From: Amycolatopsis benzoatilytica AK 16/65
Lineage (GTDB): Bacteria > Actinomycetota > Actinomycetes > Mycobacteriales > Pseudonocardiaceae
Reading direction: 5' to 3'
DNA: 64,000 nt
Assembly (NCBI RefSeq): GCF_000383915.1
Contig: NZ_KB912942.1
Coordinates: 316,397-380,396 of the forward strand
Positions within the stretch are counted from its first letter, which is position 1; the number at the start of each line of letters is the position of its first letter. Below the pieces are notes generated by a model that was given only the letters and a program-made list of their open reading frames with translations, was not told the origin of the DNA and did not search any database. Of this stretch, positions 15,753 through 22,816 are shown in pieces. The translations under genes and the position numbers were made by a program.

Positions 15753-16859
15753 TCAGGCTGCTCGGAGTTGCCGTTCCGGGTCCACGGTAGCCGTTGTCCC
15801 CCGCGAAGGGAGGGCCAGCCGCACGATCTTCTTCGCCACCGACCACAGCTGCCGGTGCAGCGGCCCGGTGTTGTACGGCAGGCCGTAGCGCTCGCAGATC
15901 TCCCGCACTTCGCCGGCGATCTGCGGGTAGCGCCGGGCGGGCAGGTCGGGGAACAGGTGGTGCTCGATCTGGTGCGACAGGTTCCCGGACAGGATGTGGA
16001 ACAGCGGCCCGCCGGTGATGTTCGCCGATCCCAGGATCTGGCGCAGGTACCACTGGCCGCGGGACTCGTTCTCGGTCTCTTCCTCGGTGAAGCTTTCCAC
16101 GTCGGCGGGGAAATGGCCGCAGAAGATGATGGAGAACGCCCACAGGTTCCGCACCAGGTTCGCGCTCGCGTTCCCCAGCAGTGTCAGCGGGGCCAGCGGA
16201 CCGGTGAGCAGCGGGAACAGCACGTAGTCCTTGCCGACCTGGCGTCCCGCCTTCCGCACGATCCGGCGCAGCACCGGCACGTTCTCCGCCCAGGTCCGTT
16301 CGCCCTGCACGACCCGGTCCACCTCCAGGTCGTGCAGCATTACGCCCCACTGGAACAGCAGCGCGAGCAGCGTCGCGTACACCGGGTTGCCCAGGTAGTA
16401 CGGATGCCACTTCTGCGCCGGGTCCATCCGAAGGATTCCGTAGCCGACGTCGCGGTCCTTGTCGACGATGTTCGTGTACGTGTGGTGGATGTAGTTGTGC
16501 GAGTGCCGCCAGTTCTCCGACGGCGCGACGGTGTCCCATTCGAACCGCTGCGAGCTCAGCTCCGGGATGCGCGTCCAGTCGTACTGGCCGTGCATCACGT
16601 TGTGGCCGATCTCCATGTTGTCCAGGATTTTCGCCGCCGACAGCGCCGCGACGCCGGCCAGCCACGCGGGCGGCAGGAAGCCGGCGAACAGCAGGCCGCG
16701 GCCGGTGACTTCCAGCGCGCGCTGGGTCTTGATGATCTTGCGGATGTAGTCGAGGTCCTCCTCGCCGAGATCGTCGACGATCCGCTGGCGCAGCGCGTCG
16801 AGTTCCCGGCCGAATTCCTCGACCTGGGCGGTGCTCAGTCGGTCCTGCAACCCGGTCAT
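15753..16859 (-). CDS. membrane fatty-acid/acyl-CoA desaturase (DesA3-like)
   Basis: About 368 residues. The three histidine boxes of membrane di-iron desaturases are present: GHNVMH (His86 and His90), HSHNYIHH (about 119-126) and HQIEHHLFP (about 300). Hydrophobic stretches separate them. It inserts a double bond into long-chain acyl groups using O2 and electrons. The adjacent ferredoxin reductase gene (17 bp upstream) should be its electron donor, as with DesA3 and its oxidoreductase in mycobacteria. Start ATG 16859 with GGAGGAA. A longer reading frame to 17027 overlaps the reductase and is rejected. Confidence 0.95.
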   Translation of the reverse strand: MTGLQDRLSTAQVEEFGRELDALRQRIVDDLGEEDLDYIRKIIKTQRALEVTGRGLLFAGFLPPAWLAGVAALSAAKILDNMEIGHNVMHGQYDWTRIPELSSQRFEWDTVAPSENWRHSHNYIHHTYTNIVDKDRDVGYGILRMDPAQKWHPYYLGNPVYATLLALLFQWGVMLHDLEVDRVVQGERTWAENVPVLRRIVRKAGRQVGKDYVLFPLLTGPLAPLTLLGNASANLVRNLWAFSIIFCGHFPADVESFTEEETENESRGQWYLRQILGSANITGGPLFHILSGNLSHQIEHHLFPDLPARRYPQIAGEVREICERYGLPYNTGPLHRQLWSVAKKIVRLALPSRGTTATVDPERQLRAA

Positions 16860-16876
16860 GAGTGTTCCTCCGGTGG

Positions 16877-17965
16877 TCAGGCGTCGATTTCGACGTCCCC
16901 GACGGGGACGCTGACGCAGAGCTGGATTTCTTCGTTCTCTTCGCCGGAGACCTCGCCGGTGCGGGCATTGCGCACCCGGCCCGCGGTCTTCACCTGGGTG
17001 CAGGAGAAGCAGATGCCCATCCGGCATCCGTGTTCCGGCGACAGGCCCGCTTCCTCGGCCTGTTCGAGCAGCGCCTTGCCGCTGTTGGCGAACTCCCGGC
17101 CGCTGCGGGCGAACCGCACCTGGCCTTCGGCGGCCGAGGTGTCGAAGGTCAACGGCGCGGCCGTGAACTCTTCGGTGTGCAGTCGTTCACTCAATCCTTC
17201 GCGAGCGAACAGGGCGCGGGCGGCGGCCATCAGTGGGGCCGGGCCGCACAGGAAGGTCTCCGCTTCGCGGAACCACGGCGCGGCCTGCTCCAAATGAGCC
17301 GCTGAGAACAGGCCGTGCAGGTCGCCGCCGCGCCGGGCGTGCGTGTGTGCGTGGACGATCTTCAGTCCGGGATGGGCGGCGGCGAGTTCGGCAAGTTCGG
17401 CGCGGTAGAGCGTGTCGGCCGGGGTGTTCGAGTAGTGCAGGAACACGACCTCGCCAGGATGGCGCTCGGCGACGAGCGTGCGCGCCATCGCGAGCACCGG
17501 CGTGATCCCGCTGCCGCCGCTCAGCAGGACGATCCGGTCCGGCCGGCTCGGCGGCAGCGTGAACTCGCCGTCCGCCGGAGACAGCCCGACCACCGCGCCG
17601 GCCTCGGTGTTCTGCAGATACCGCGACACCAGCCCATGTGGGTCGGCCTTCACGGTGAACTCCAGATCGCCGGTGCCCTGCGCGACACACGGCGAGTAGC
17701 AGCGGGTCCGCCGCACCCCGTCGATCTCCACGTGCAGCCGCACGTACTGGCCGGCTCGGAAGCCTTGCCAGGCGCGGCTCGGGCGCACCGTGAAGGTGAC
17801 GGTGTCCGGCGTCTGGTGCCGCACGGCGGTGACGCGGCCGCGGATCTCGCGGCGCACCAGCATCGGGTCGACCAGTTCGAGGTACCGGTCCGCGCCGTGC
17901 GGGGTGAGCAGCGCCTCGGCGAGCGAGACGAGCCCGCGCACGCGGCGGGGCAGCAGTGCGGTCAT
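16877..17965 (-). CDS. ferredoxin reductase with C-terminal 2Fe-2S domain, electron donor for the desaturase
   Basis: About 362 residues. FAD domain: AGQYVRLHVEIDG and RCYSPCVA. NAD(P)H domain: LLSGGSGITPVLAMAR and FLCGPAPLMAAA. C-terminal plant-type 2Fe-2S domain: EHGCRMGICFSCTQ supplies three clustered Cys, and the fourth is in IQLCVSVPVG. This is the layout of mycobacterial Rv3230c, which passes electrons to DesA3. ATG at 17965 has AGGAGG four bases upstream. A DesT/FabR-like operator and a divergent TetR gene lie just upstream, which fits control by fatty-acid saturation. Confidence 0.95.
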   Translation of the reverse strand: MTALLPRRVRGLVSLAEALLTPHGADRYLELVDPMLVRREIRGRVTAVRHQTPDTVTFTVRPSRAWQGFRAGQYVRLHVEIDGVRRTRCYSPCVAQGTGDLEFTVKADPHGLVSRYLQNTEAGAVVGLSPADGEFTLPPSRPDRIVLLSGGSGITPVLAMARTLVAERHPGEVVFLHYSNTPADTLYRAELAELAAAHPGLKIVHAHTHARRGGDLHGLFSAAHLEQAAPWFREAETFLCGPAPLMAAARALFAREGLSERLHTEEFTAAPLTFDTSAAEGQVRFARSGREFANSGKALLEQAEEAGLSPEHGCRMGICFSCTQVKTAGRVRNARTGEVSGEENEEIQLCVSVPVGDVEIDA

Positions 17966-17984
17966 CACCCCTCCTGAAAGTTTG

Positions 17985-18002
17985 AGTGCACAGTCGTACA
18001 CT
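17985..18002. promoter_or_regulatory. candidate DesT/FabR-type operator
   Basis: Read on the minus strand, AGTGTACGACTGTGCACT is an imperfect 18-bp palindrome with outer AGTG/CACT. From memory it resembles the E. coli FabR and Pseudomonas DesT sites (AGnGTACnnnTGTnnnCT). It lies between the desaturase operon (start 17965) and the divergent TetR gene (start 18060), so one bound dimer could control both. Confidence 0.6.
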
Positions 18003-18059
18003 GACTAGTGTGGGGGCAAGGCCGGGGGGCCTGTCAACGCGGAAGCGAGGTGATGTGAC

Positions 18060-18743
18060 GTGGACCATGCGGGGACCGCCAGTACGCTGCTCGACGTGTC
18101 CGCAGCCGAGGAGCCGGCCGGTCCGGTGAGCCGGCAGGAACGCAAACAGCGCACCCGTCAGTCGTTGCTGGACGCTGCGCTCGAGCTGCTGGCCGACCGG
18201 AGTTTCGCGAGCCTTTCGCTGCGCGAGGTCGCCAAGCGGGCGGGCATCGTGCCGACCGCCTTCTACCGGCACTTCACGTCGATGGAAGAGCTGGGCGTCG
18301 CGCTGGTCGAGGAGACCACGCGCACGCTGCGCGGCCTGCTCCGCGGCGCGCGCACGGAGAACAGCGGATACGGCGGGATGATCCGGGCGTCGGTGCACAC
18401 GCTGCACAAGCACGTCCGCGCACACGAGGACCACTTCCGGTTCGTCACTCGCGAGCGCTACTCCGGACCGGGTCCTATCTCTCGCGCGATCGCCGTAGAG
18501 CTGCGGATGTTCTCCAGCGACCTGGCGCTGGACCTGGCCCGCTTCGACCCGCTGCGCACCTGGCCCACCGAAGACCTGCACCTGCTCGCGGACCTGATCG
18601 TCACCGCCATGCTCGGCACTGTCGCCGAACTGCTCGACGTGCGTCCCGGCGACACCGCGGCCGACGAACGCATCCTGACCGCGGCGGAAAAGCGACTGCG
18701 GATGGTGCTGCTCGGCGTGCCGCATTGGCGGCCGGAGGGATAA
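18060..18743 (+). CDS. TetR-family regulator, FabR/DesT-like
   Basis: 227 residues. The N-terminal helix-turn-helix is RQERKQRTRQSLLDAALELL followed by SLSLREVAKRAGIVPTAFYR, which closely follows the FabR/DesT DNA-binding domain. The C-terminal ligand domain contains HFRFVTRERYSGPGPI, also typical of FabR-type proteins, which sense the ratio of saturated to unsaturated acyl thioesters. Divergent from the desaturase operon with an 18-bp palindrome between, so repression of that operon and of itself is likely. GTG at 18060 with GCGAGG upstream. The N-terminal 25 residues are an extension. Confidence 0.9.
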   Translation: MDHAGTASTLLDVSAAEEPAGPVSRQERKQRTRQSLLDAALELLADRSFASLSLREVAKRAGIVPTAFYRHFTSMEELGVALVEETTRTLRGLLRGARTENSGYGGMIRASVHTLHKHVRAHEDHFRFVTRERYSGPGPISRAIAVELRMFSSDLALDLARFDPLRTWPTEDLHLLADLIVTAMLGTVAELLDVRPGDTAADERILTAAEKRLRMVLLGVPHWRPEG

Positions 18744-18814
18744 TTCGGCCACCCCGCGCATCCGCTTGCCGGGCGGCCCGGACGTTCGGCGCCGACGCGC
18801 GTTTAGGGTGAGTC

Positions 18815-19249
18815 GTGGCCCATCTGCACCTGACCGCGATCATCGTCGCGGACTACGACGAAGCGATCGACTTCTTCACCCGCGCACTCGGCTTCGATCT
18901 GGTCGAGGACTCGCCGTCGCTGACCAACGACGGACGCCCCAAACGCTGGGTGGTCGTGCGCCCGCCCGGGGGCGAAACCGGCATCCTGCTGGCTCAGGCC
19001 GACGGTGACCGGCAGGCCGCGGCGGTCGGCGATCAGCACGCCGGACGAGTCGGATTCTTCCTGCGGGTGGCCGATTTCGAGGCCAGCTACCAGCGGATGC
19101 GCGCGGCCGGCGTCGAGTTCCTCGGCGAACCCCGGACCGAGCCCTACGGCACGGTGGTCGTCTTCCGGGACATCGCGGGCAACCGCTGGGACCTGCTCGG
19201 GCCCGCTCGGGACTCCGCGGGCCCGGCAGGCGAGGGAGGAACGCGATGA
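18815..19249 (+). CDS. VOC-family protein (glyoxalase/bleomycin-resistance fold)
   Basis: 144 residues, one VOC module: HLHLTAIIVADYDEAIDFFT (first beta-alpha repeat) and VGFFLRVADFEASYQRM to FRDIAGNRWDLLGPA (second). Possible metal ligands are His in HLHL and Glu in GGETGILL. The substrate cannot be inferred. GTG at 18815 is only 5 nt after TAGGGT (18804-18809), so the mRNA may be leaderless. Its stop overlaps the start of the lipoate ligase gene (ATGA at 19246-19249), which implies translational coupling. Confidence 0.88.
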   Translation: MAHLHLTAIIVADYDEAIDFFTRALGFDLVEDSPSLTNDGRPKRWVVVRPPGGETGILLAQADGDRQAAAVGDQHAGRVGFFLRVADFEASYQRMRAAGVEFLGEPRTEPYGTVVVFRDIAGNRWDLLGPARDSAGPAGEGGTR

Positions 19250-19974
19250 CCAGCGGGTCGGAAGTGCGGGCCGAGTTCGCCGACCCGGCCGAGAACCTGG
19301 CGTTCGACGAAGCTCTGCTGCGCGAGGAACCGCCGGGTCCGGTGTTGTGGCTGTGGCGGAACCCGGTGTGCGTGGTGGTCGGCCGAGGACAGCGGATCGC
19401 CCGCGAAGTCCGCGTCGACGACTGCGTTCGCGACGGGGTTCCGGTGCTGCGCCGAGCCAGCGGCGGCGGCACGGTGTTCCACGACCCGGGCAACCTCAAC
19501 GTCACGCTCGTGCTGCCCGGCCCGTCCGACCGTCCACTGGAAATGCTCGGCCTGGTCATGTCCGCCGCGGTGGAGAAACTGGGCCTGCCCGCCCGGATCG
19601 GCGACCGCGGCATCTTCGTCGGCGACGCGAAACTGTGCGGGTTCGCGGTGTTCCGGACGAAAGGCGTGCTGCTCGCGCACTCGACGCTGTTGATCGACAC
19701 GGATGCCGCGCGCGTCGGCGCTTACCTGACTGGTCCGCCGCCGGATCCGAAGCCGCTGGACTCGCACCGAAGCAAGGTCGCTTCCCTGGCTGATCACGGG
19801 GTTTCGATGAGCTTGCGCGAGGTGGAGGACGTGGTGCGCAGCGCGGCGGCCGGGTTGCTGGGGGAGTTGCCGCCGCGCCCGCCCAGCGAAGCGGAACTGG
19901 CGCGGCAGGAGGCATTGCTGGAGAGCCGGTACCGGTACGCGGAGTGGCACGCGGAGGGACGGCAGCGTTCGTGA
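19246..19974 (+). CDS. lipoate-protein ligase A family protein
   Basis: 242 residues. Attaches lipoate (or octanoate) to the lipoyl domains of 2-oxoacid dehydrogenases. Seen: PAENLAFDEALL at the start, LWRNPVCVVVGRGQ, the conserved RRASGGGTVFHDPGNLNVTL with the nucleotide-binding RR-GGG, and GDAKLCGFAVFRTKGVLLAH, where Lys is the expected acyl-adenylate contact. The C-terminal domain is short, as in minimal LplA/LipM-type proteins. The final codons run into GTGAAGGGGC, a half-site of the repeat family, so the TGA stop is inside that motif. A nearby disulfide oxidoreductase is of the lipoamide dehydrogenase superfamily, but coupling is speculative. Confidence 0.88.
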   Translation: MTSGSEVRAEFADPAENLAFDEALLREEPPGPVLWLWRNPVCVVVGRGQRIAREVRVDDCVRDGVPVLRRASGGGTVFHDPGNLNVTLVLPGPSDRPLEMLGLVMSAAVEKLGLPARIGDRGIFVGDAKLCGFAVFRTKGVLLAHSTLLIDTDAARVGAYLTGPPPDPKPLDSHRSKVASLADHGVSMSLREVEDVVRSAAAGLLGELPPRPPSEAELARQEALLESRYRYAEWHAEGRQRS

Positions 19975-20022
19975 AGGGGCGCGCGGCGAGGTCGGCCCAG
20001 CCATGCGGAGCCTGTGGTTGGT

Positions 20023-20073
20023 CCGTGAAGGGTCCCTGGAGGGAATCTAATTCCGGCATGGGGTCCTTCACGG
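20023..20073. repeat. 51-bp palindromic interspersed repeat, copy 3
   Basis: CCGTGAAGGG at the left, TCCTTCACGG at the right, exactly 51 bp, with a symmetric centre GGAATCTAATTCC. It lies between the converging ends of the lipoate ligase and the Lsr2-domain gene. Confidence 0.85.
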
Positions 20074-20174
20074 AACCAGCGGGAAGTCCGGTCTAGCCGG
20101 ATCTTCGCGCAGCCGCGGACCGCGCCGCTGATCGGCCGCCGGGGAGAAGCCGGACGGCCGATCACTCGGCGGAA

Positions 20175-21137
20175 TCAGGTGCCGGACGAGGAGAACAGCA
20201 CCGGCGGAACCTCTCGCGCCGCACGCCGCGGTTTCGCGGCGGCTTTCGGCGCGGACGCTTCGGCTGGCGCGGTTGCCTTCACCGGGGCGGTTGCTTTTAC
20301 CGGCGCGGCCTTGACCGGCGCGGCCTTGACCGGCGCGGCCTTGGGTGGCGCGGCCTTGACCGGCGAGGCCTTGGCCTGGGCGGCTTTGACTGGCGCGGCT
20401 TTGACTGGCGCGGCCTTCGCCCTGGCTGCCTTGACCGGGACCGATGTGGGCGCGGCAGTGACCGGGACCGATGCAGCCGGGGCAGTCTTGGTTGCCGCCG
20501 GCTTGGCTGGCGTCTTGATCGCGGCCTTCGCTGCCGTCGCCTTCGCTGCCGTCGGCTTGGCTGCGGAAGCCCTGGCGGCAGCGGGCTTTGCCACCTTCTT
20601 CTTCACCGTGGCGGTCTTCGCCGCCGTGGTGGCGGCGGTCGTCGTCTTCGTCTCGGTCGGCTTGACCGCCACCTTCGCCGAGGTCTTGGCCGTAGCCGAC
20701 CTCTTCGCGGCCGGGCCCTTCACCGGCTTGGCAGCAGTCTCAGCCGCGCGGGCCCTGCGAGCGCCGGCGGCCGAACTCTTCGTCACACCTGCGGAACCGG
20801 TGCCCTTCCCGGGCTTTGCCGAAGCAGCGCCGGTTCCCTTCTTGCCCGCCTTTGCGCCTGCGTTGCCAGCGGCAGTTTCCTTGCCCGCAACGGCTTTCCC
20901 GCTCTGTGCCGCGGTCGCGGCCCGAACCGTTCCGGCCACCAGGCGCGGCCGCAGCTTGCGGCCGCCCGAGCGGCGGCCTGCCTTCGCGTACTTCGTCAGC
21001 AGCCGGCGCAGCGCGGCGGCGTTGCGGGCGCCCAGGTCGATGTCGTAATCCGCCCCGTCCAGCGAGAACGCGACCGTCTCGGCCGCGCGGCCGCCGGTCA
21101 GTGCGTCCGGGACGTGGGCAGCGGTGTTCCTCGCCAT
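20175..21137 (-). CDS. Lsr2-type N-terminal domain fused to a long histone-H1-like Lys/Ala/Pro tail
   Basis: 320 residues. Residues 20-61 (ETVAFSLDGADYDIDLGARN, then AAALRRLLTKYAKAGRRSGG) align closely with the dimerisation domain of the xenogeneic silencer Lsr2. The Lsr2 C-terminal DNA-binding module with its RGR minor-groove hook and RGRIPADV signature is absent. Instead about 255 residues of Ala, Lys and Pro follow, including pentapeptide runs KAAPV (15-bp DNA repeats near 20280-20420), like the C-terminal tails of HupB and eukaryotic H1. ATG 21137 has GGGAGG four bases upstream. A nucleoid role, binding DNA through charge rather than AT selectivity, is inferred. Divergent from the next gene, convergent with the lipoate ligase. 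Confidence 0.85.
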   Translation of the reverse strand: MARNTAAHVPDALTGGRAAETVAFSLDGADYDIDLGARNAAALRRLLTKYAKAGRRSGGRKLRPRLVAGTVRAATAAQSGKAVAGKETAAGNAGAKAGKKGTGAASAKPGKGTGSAGVTKSSAAGARRARAAETAAKPVKGPAAKRSATAKTSAKVAVKPTETKTTTAATTAAKTATVKKKVAKPAAARASAAKPTAAKATAAKAAIKTPAKPAATKTAPAASVPVTAAPTSVPVKAARAKAAPVKAAPVKAAQAKASPVKAAPPKAAPVKAAPVKAAPVKATAPVKATAPAEASAPKAAAKPRRAAREVPPVLFSSSGT

Positions 21138-21282
21138 GGAGCCTCCCGTGCTCGATCGTGGTCATGCGTGCAACCGGCACGGCGACGACCCAAAACCTTC
21201 TGGTGCCGCCGGTTTCTTGCAGCTCGTGGACGACAATAGCGCCAGGCTTGCGCGAACCTGCGCGGTGGTGTGCGCTGTGTGC

Positions 21283-22677
21283 ATGTCAGCAGAGACTTTC
21301 GACGTCGTGGTGATCGGCGCGGGCCCGGTAGGCGAGGTGGCGGCCGAACGCGCTGCCATGGGCGGGCTGAAGGTGGCACTCGTCGAACACGAACTGTTCG
21401 GCGGGGAATGCTCCTACTGGGCGTGCATCCCGAGCAAGGCGTTGCTGCGCCCGGGAAATCTGCTCGCCGCCGCGAAGCGGATTCCCGGGGTGCCGGTCGG
21501 CGACGCGCTGGATCCGGAGAAGGTGCTCGCCCGCCGCGACTGGTTCACCGGCCGCGGCGACGACGCGGGCCAGGTCGCCTGGGCGCGCGGGGCGGGCATC
21601 GAGCCGGTGCGCGGGTACGGCCGGATCAGCGGCGAGCGCGAAGTGACCCTCGACGACGGCCGGGTGCTCGCCGCCCGGCACGCGGTGATCGTGTGCACCG
21701 GCAGCGTGCCGCGGACACCGCCGATCCCCGGCCTGGACACGATCCGGCCGTGGGGTTCGCGGGAGGCGACGTCGGCGACCAAGGTGCCGGCCCGGCTCGG
21801 CGTGCTCGGCGGCGGCGTGGTCGGCGTCGAAATGGCGCAGGCGTGGGCGCGGCTCGGCTCGCAGGTCGACCTGGTGATCACCGGTGAACGGCCGCTGCCG
21901 CGGCTGCCGGAGTTCGCCGGCGACCTGGTGCTGGCCGGGCTGCGCGAGGCGGGCGTGCGCGCACACGTCTCGTCCGGGTTGAGCGAAGTGTCCGTTGTGG
22001 ACGGTGGAACGCGGCTGCTGCTCAAGGGCGGCGAAGAGATCGTGGTCGACGAGCTGCTCGTCGCGACCGGCCGGGCACCGGCCACCGGGAAGGTCGGCCT
22101 CGACGTCGTCGGGCTGCCCACGACCGGTCCGCTCGAGGTCGACGAAAGCGGCCGAGTGTCCGCTGTGGAGGGTGGCTGGCTGTACGCGGCGGGTGACGTC
22201 ACCGGCCGCGCTTTGCTCACTCACCAGGGGAAATACGCCGCTCGAGTGGTCGGCGACACGGTGGCCGCCCGGGCTCGCGGCGAGGAGATCTCGACCGCGC
22301 CGTGGAGCCGCTACAGCGCTACGGCCGACCACCACGCGGTGCCGCAGGTGGTGTTCACCGACCCGGAGGTGACGTCGGTCGGCGTCAGCGAGGCACGCGA
22401 GGGTTCGGCGGACCGGGTGGTGGACATCGACATCGCGGTGGCCGGTTCGTCGCTGCACGCCGACGGGTACGCCGGCAAGGCGCGAATGGTCGTCGACACC
22501 GAACGCGGCGTCGTGCTCGGCGTCACGTTCGTCGGCCAGGACGTGGCGGAACTGCTGCACTCGGCCACCGTCGCGGTGGTCGGCGAGGTCCCGCTGGACA
22601 GGTTGTGGCACGCGGTCCCGGCGTTCCCGACGATCAGCGAGGTCTGGCTGCGGCTGCTGGAGGCGTACGGGCTCTGA
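21283..22677 (+). CDS. pyridine nucleotide-disulfide oxidoreductase, lipoamide dehydrogenase/mercuric reductase-like
   Basis: About 464 residues from ATG 21283. FAD site: VVVIGAGPVGEVAAERA. Redox disulfide: GGECSYWACIPSKALLRP, with Cys43 and Cys48 in the C-x4-C spacing of lipoamide dehydrogenase. NAD(P)H fold: LGVLGGGVVGVEMAQAWARL. Second FAD contact: WLYAAGDVTGRALLTHQGKYA. The C-terminal dimerisation domain ends in HAVPAFPTISEVW; the catalytic His-x4-Glu pair of lipoamide dehydrogenases is altered (HAVPAFPTISE), so lipoamide need not be the substrate. Longer starts back to 21124 lack support. A strong terminator follows at 22773. Confidence 0.88.
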   Translation: MSAETFDVVVIGAGPVGEVAAERAAMGGLKVALVEHELFGGECSYWACIPSKALLRPGNLLAAAKRIPGVPVGDALDPEKVLARRDWFTGRGDDAGQVAWARGAGIEPVRGYGRISGEREVTLDDGRVLAARHAVIVCTGSVPRTPPIPGLDTIRPWGSREATSATKVPARLGVLGGGVVGVEMAQAWARLGSQVDLVITGERPLPRLPEFAGDLVLAGLREAGVRAHVSSGLSEVSVVDGGTRLLLKGGEEIVVDELLVATGRAPATGKVGLDVVGLPTTGPLEVDESGRVSAVEGGWLYAAGDVTGRALLTHQGKYAARVVGDTVAARARGEEISTAPWSRYSATADHHAVPQVVFTDPEVTSVGVSEAREGSADRVVDIDIAVAGSSLHADGYAGKARMVVDTERGVVLGVTFVGQDVAELLHSATVAVVGEVPLDRLWHAVPAFPTISEVWLRLLEAYGL

Positions 22678-22772
22678 GCGCGGTTCCCGGTCCCGCCCGG
22701 GGATGACCAGTGCCCGGTTCCGGGACAGCGGAGATCGTTTGGCCAGCCGACCACGGACGATTCACAGTAAGC

Positions 22773-22804
22773 AGAAGGCCCGCAGCTTCGGCTGCGGGCC
22801 TTCT
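22773..22804. terminator. intrinsic bidirectional terminator with TTCG loop
   Basis: AGAAGGCCCGCAGC, loop TTCG, then the exact complement: a 14-bp perfect stem with the extra-stable UUCG tetraloop, followed by TCTTCG. It lies between two convergent genes and serves both. Confidence 0.9.
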
Positions 22805-22816
22805 CTTCGCGGGTGA

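Noticed and set aside
16860..17027. Longer desaturase start
   Set aside because: It would overlap the ferredoxin domain of the reductase gene; ATG 16859 has a strong SD.
21124..21282. Upstream start for the disulfide oxidoreductase
   Set aside because: The extra 53 residues have no SD, do not match the family, and would overlap the divergent Lsr2-domain gene start.
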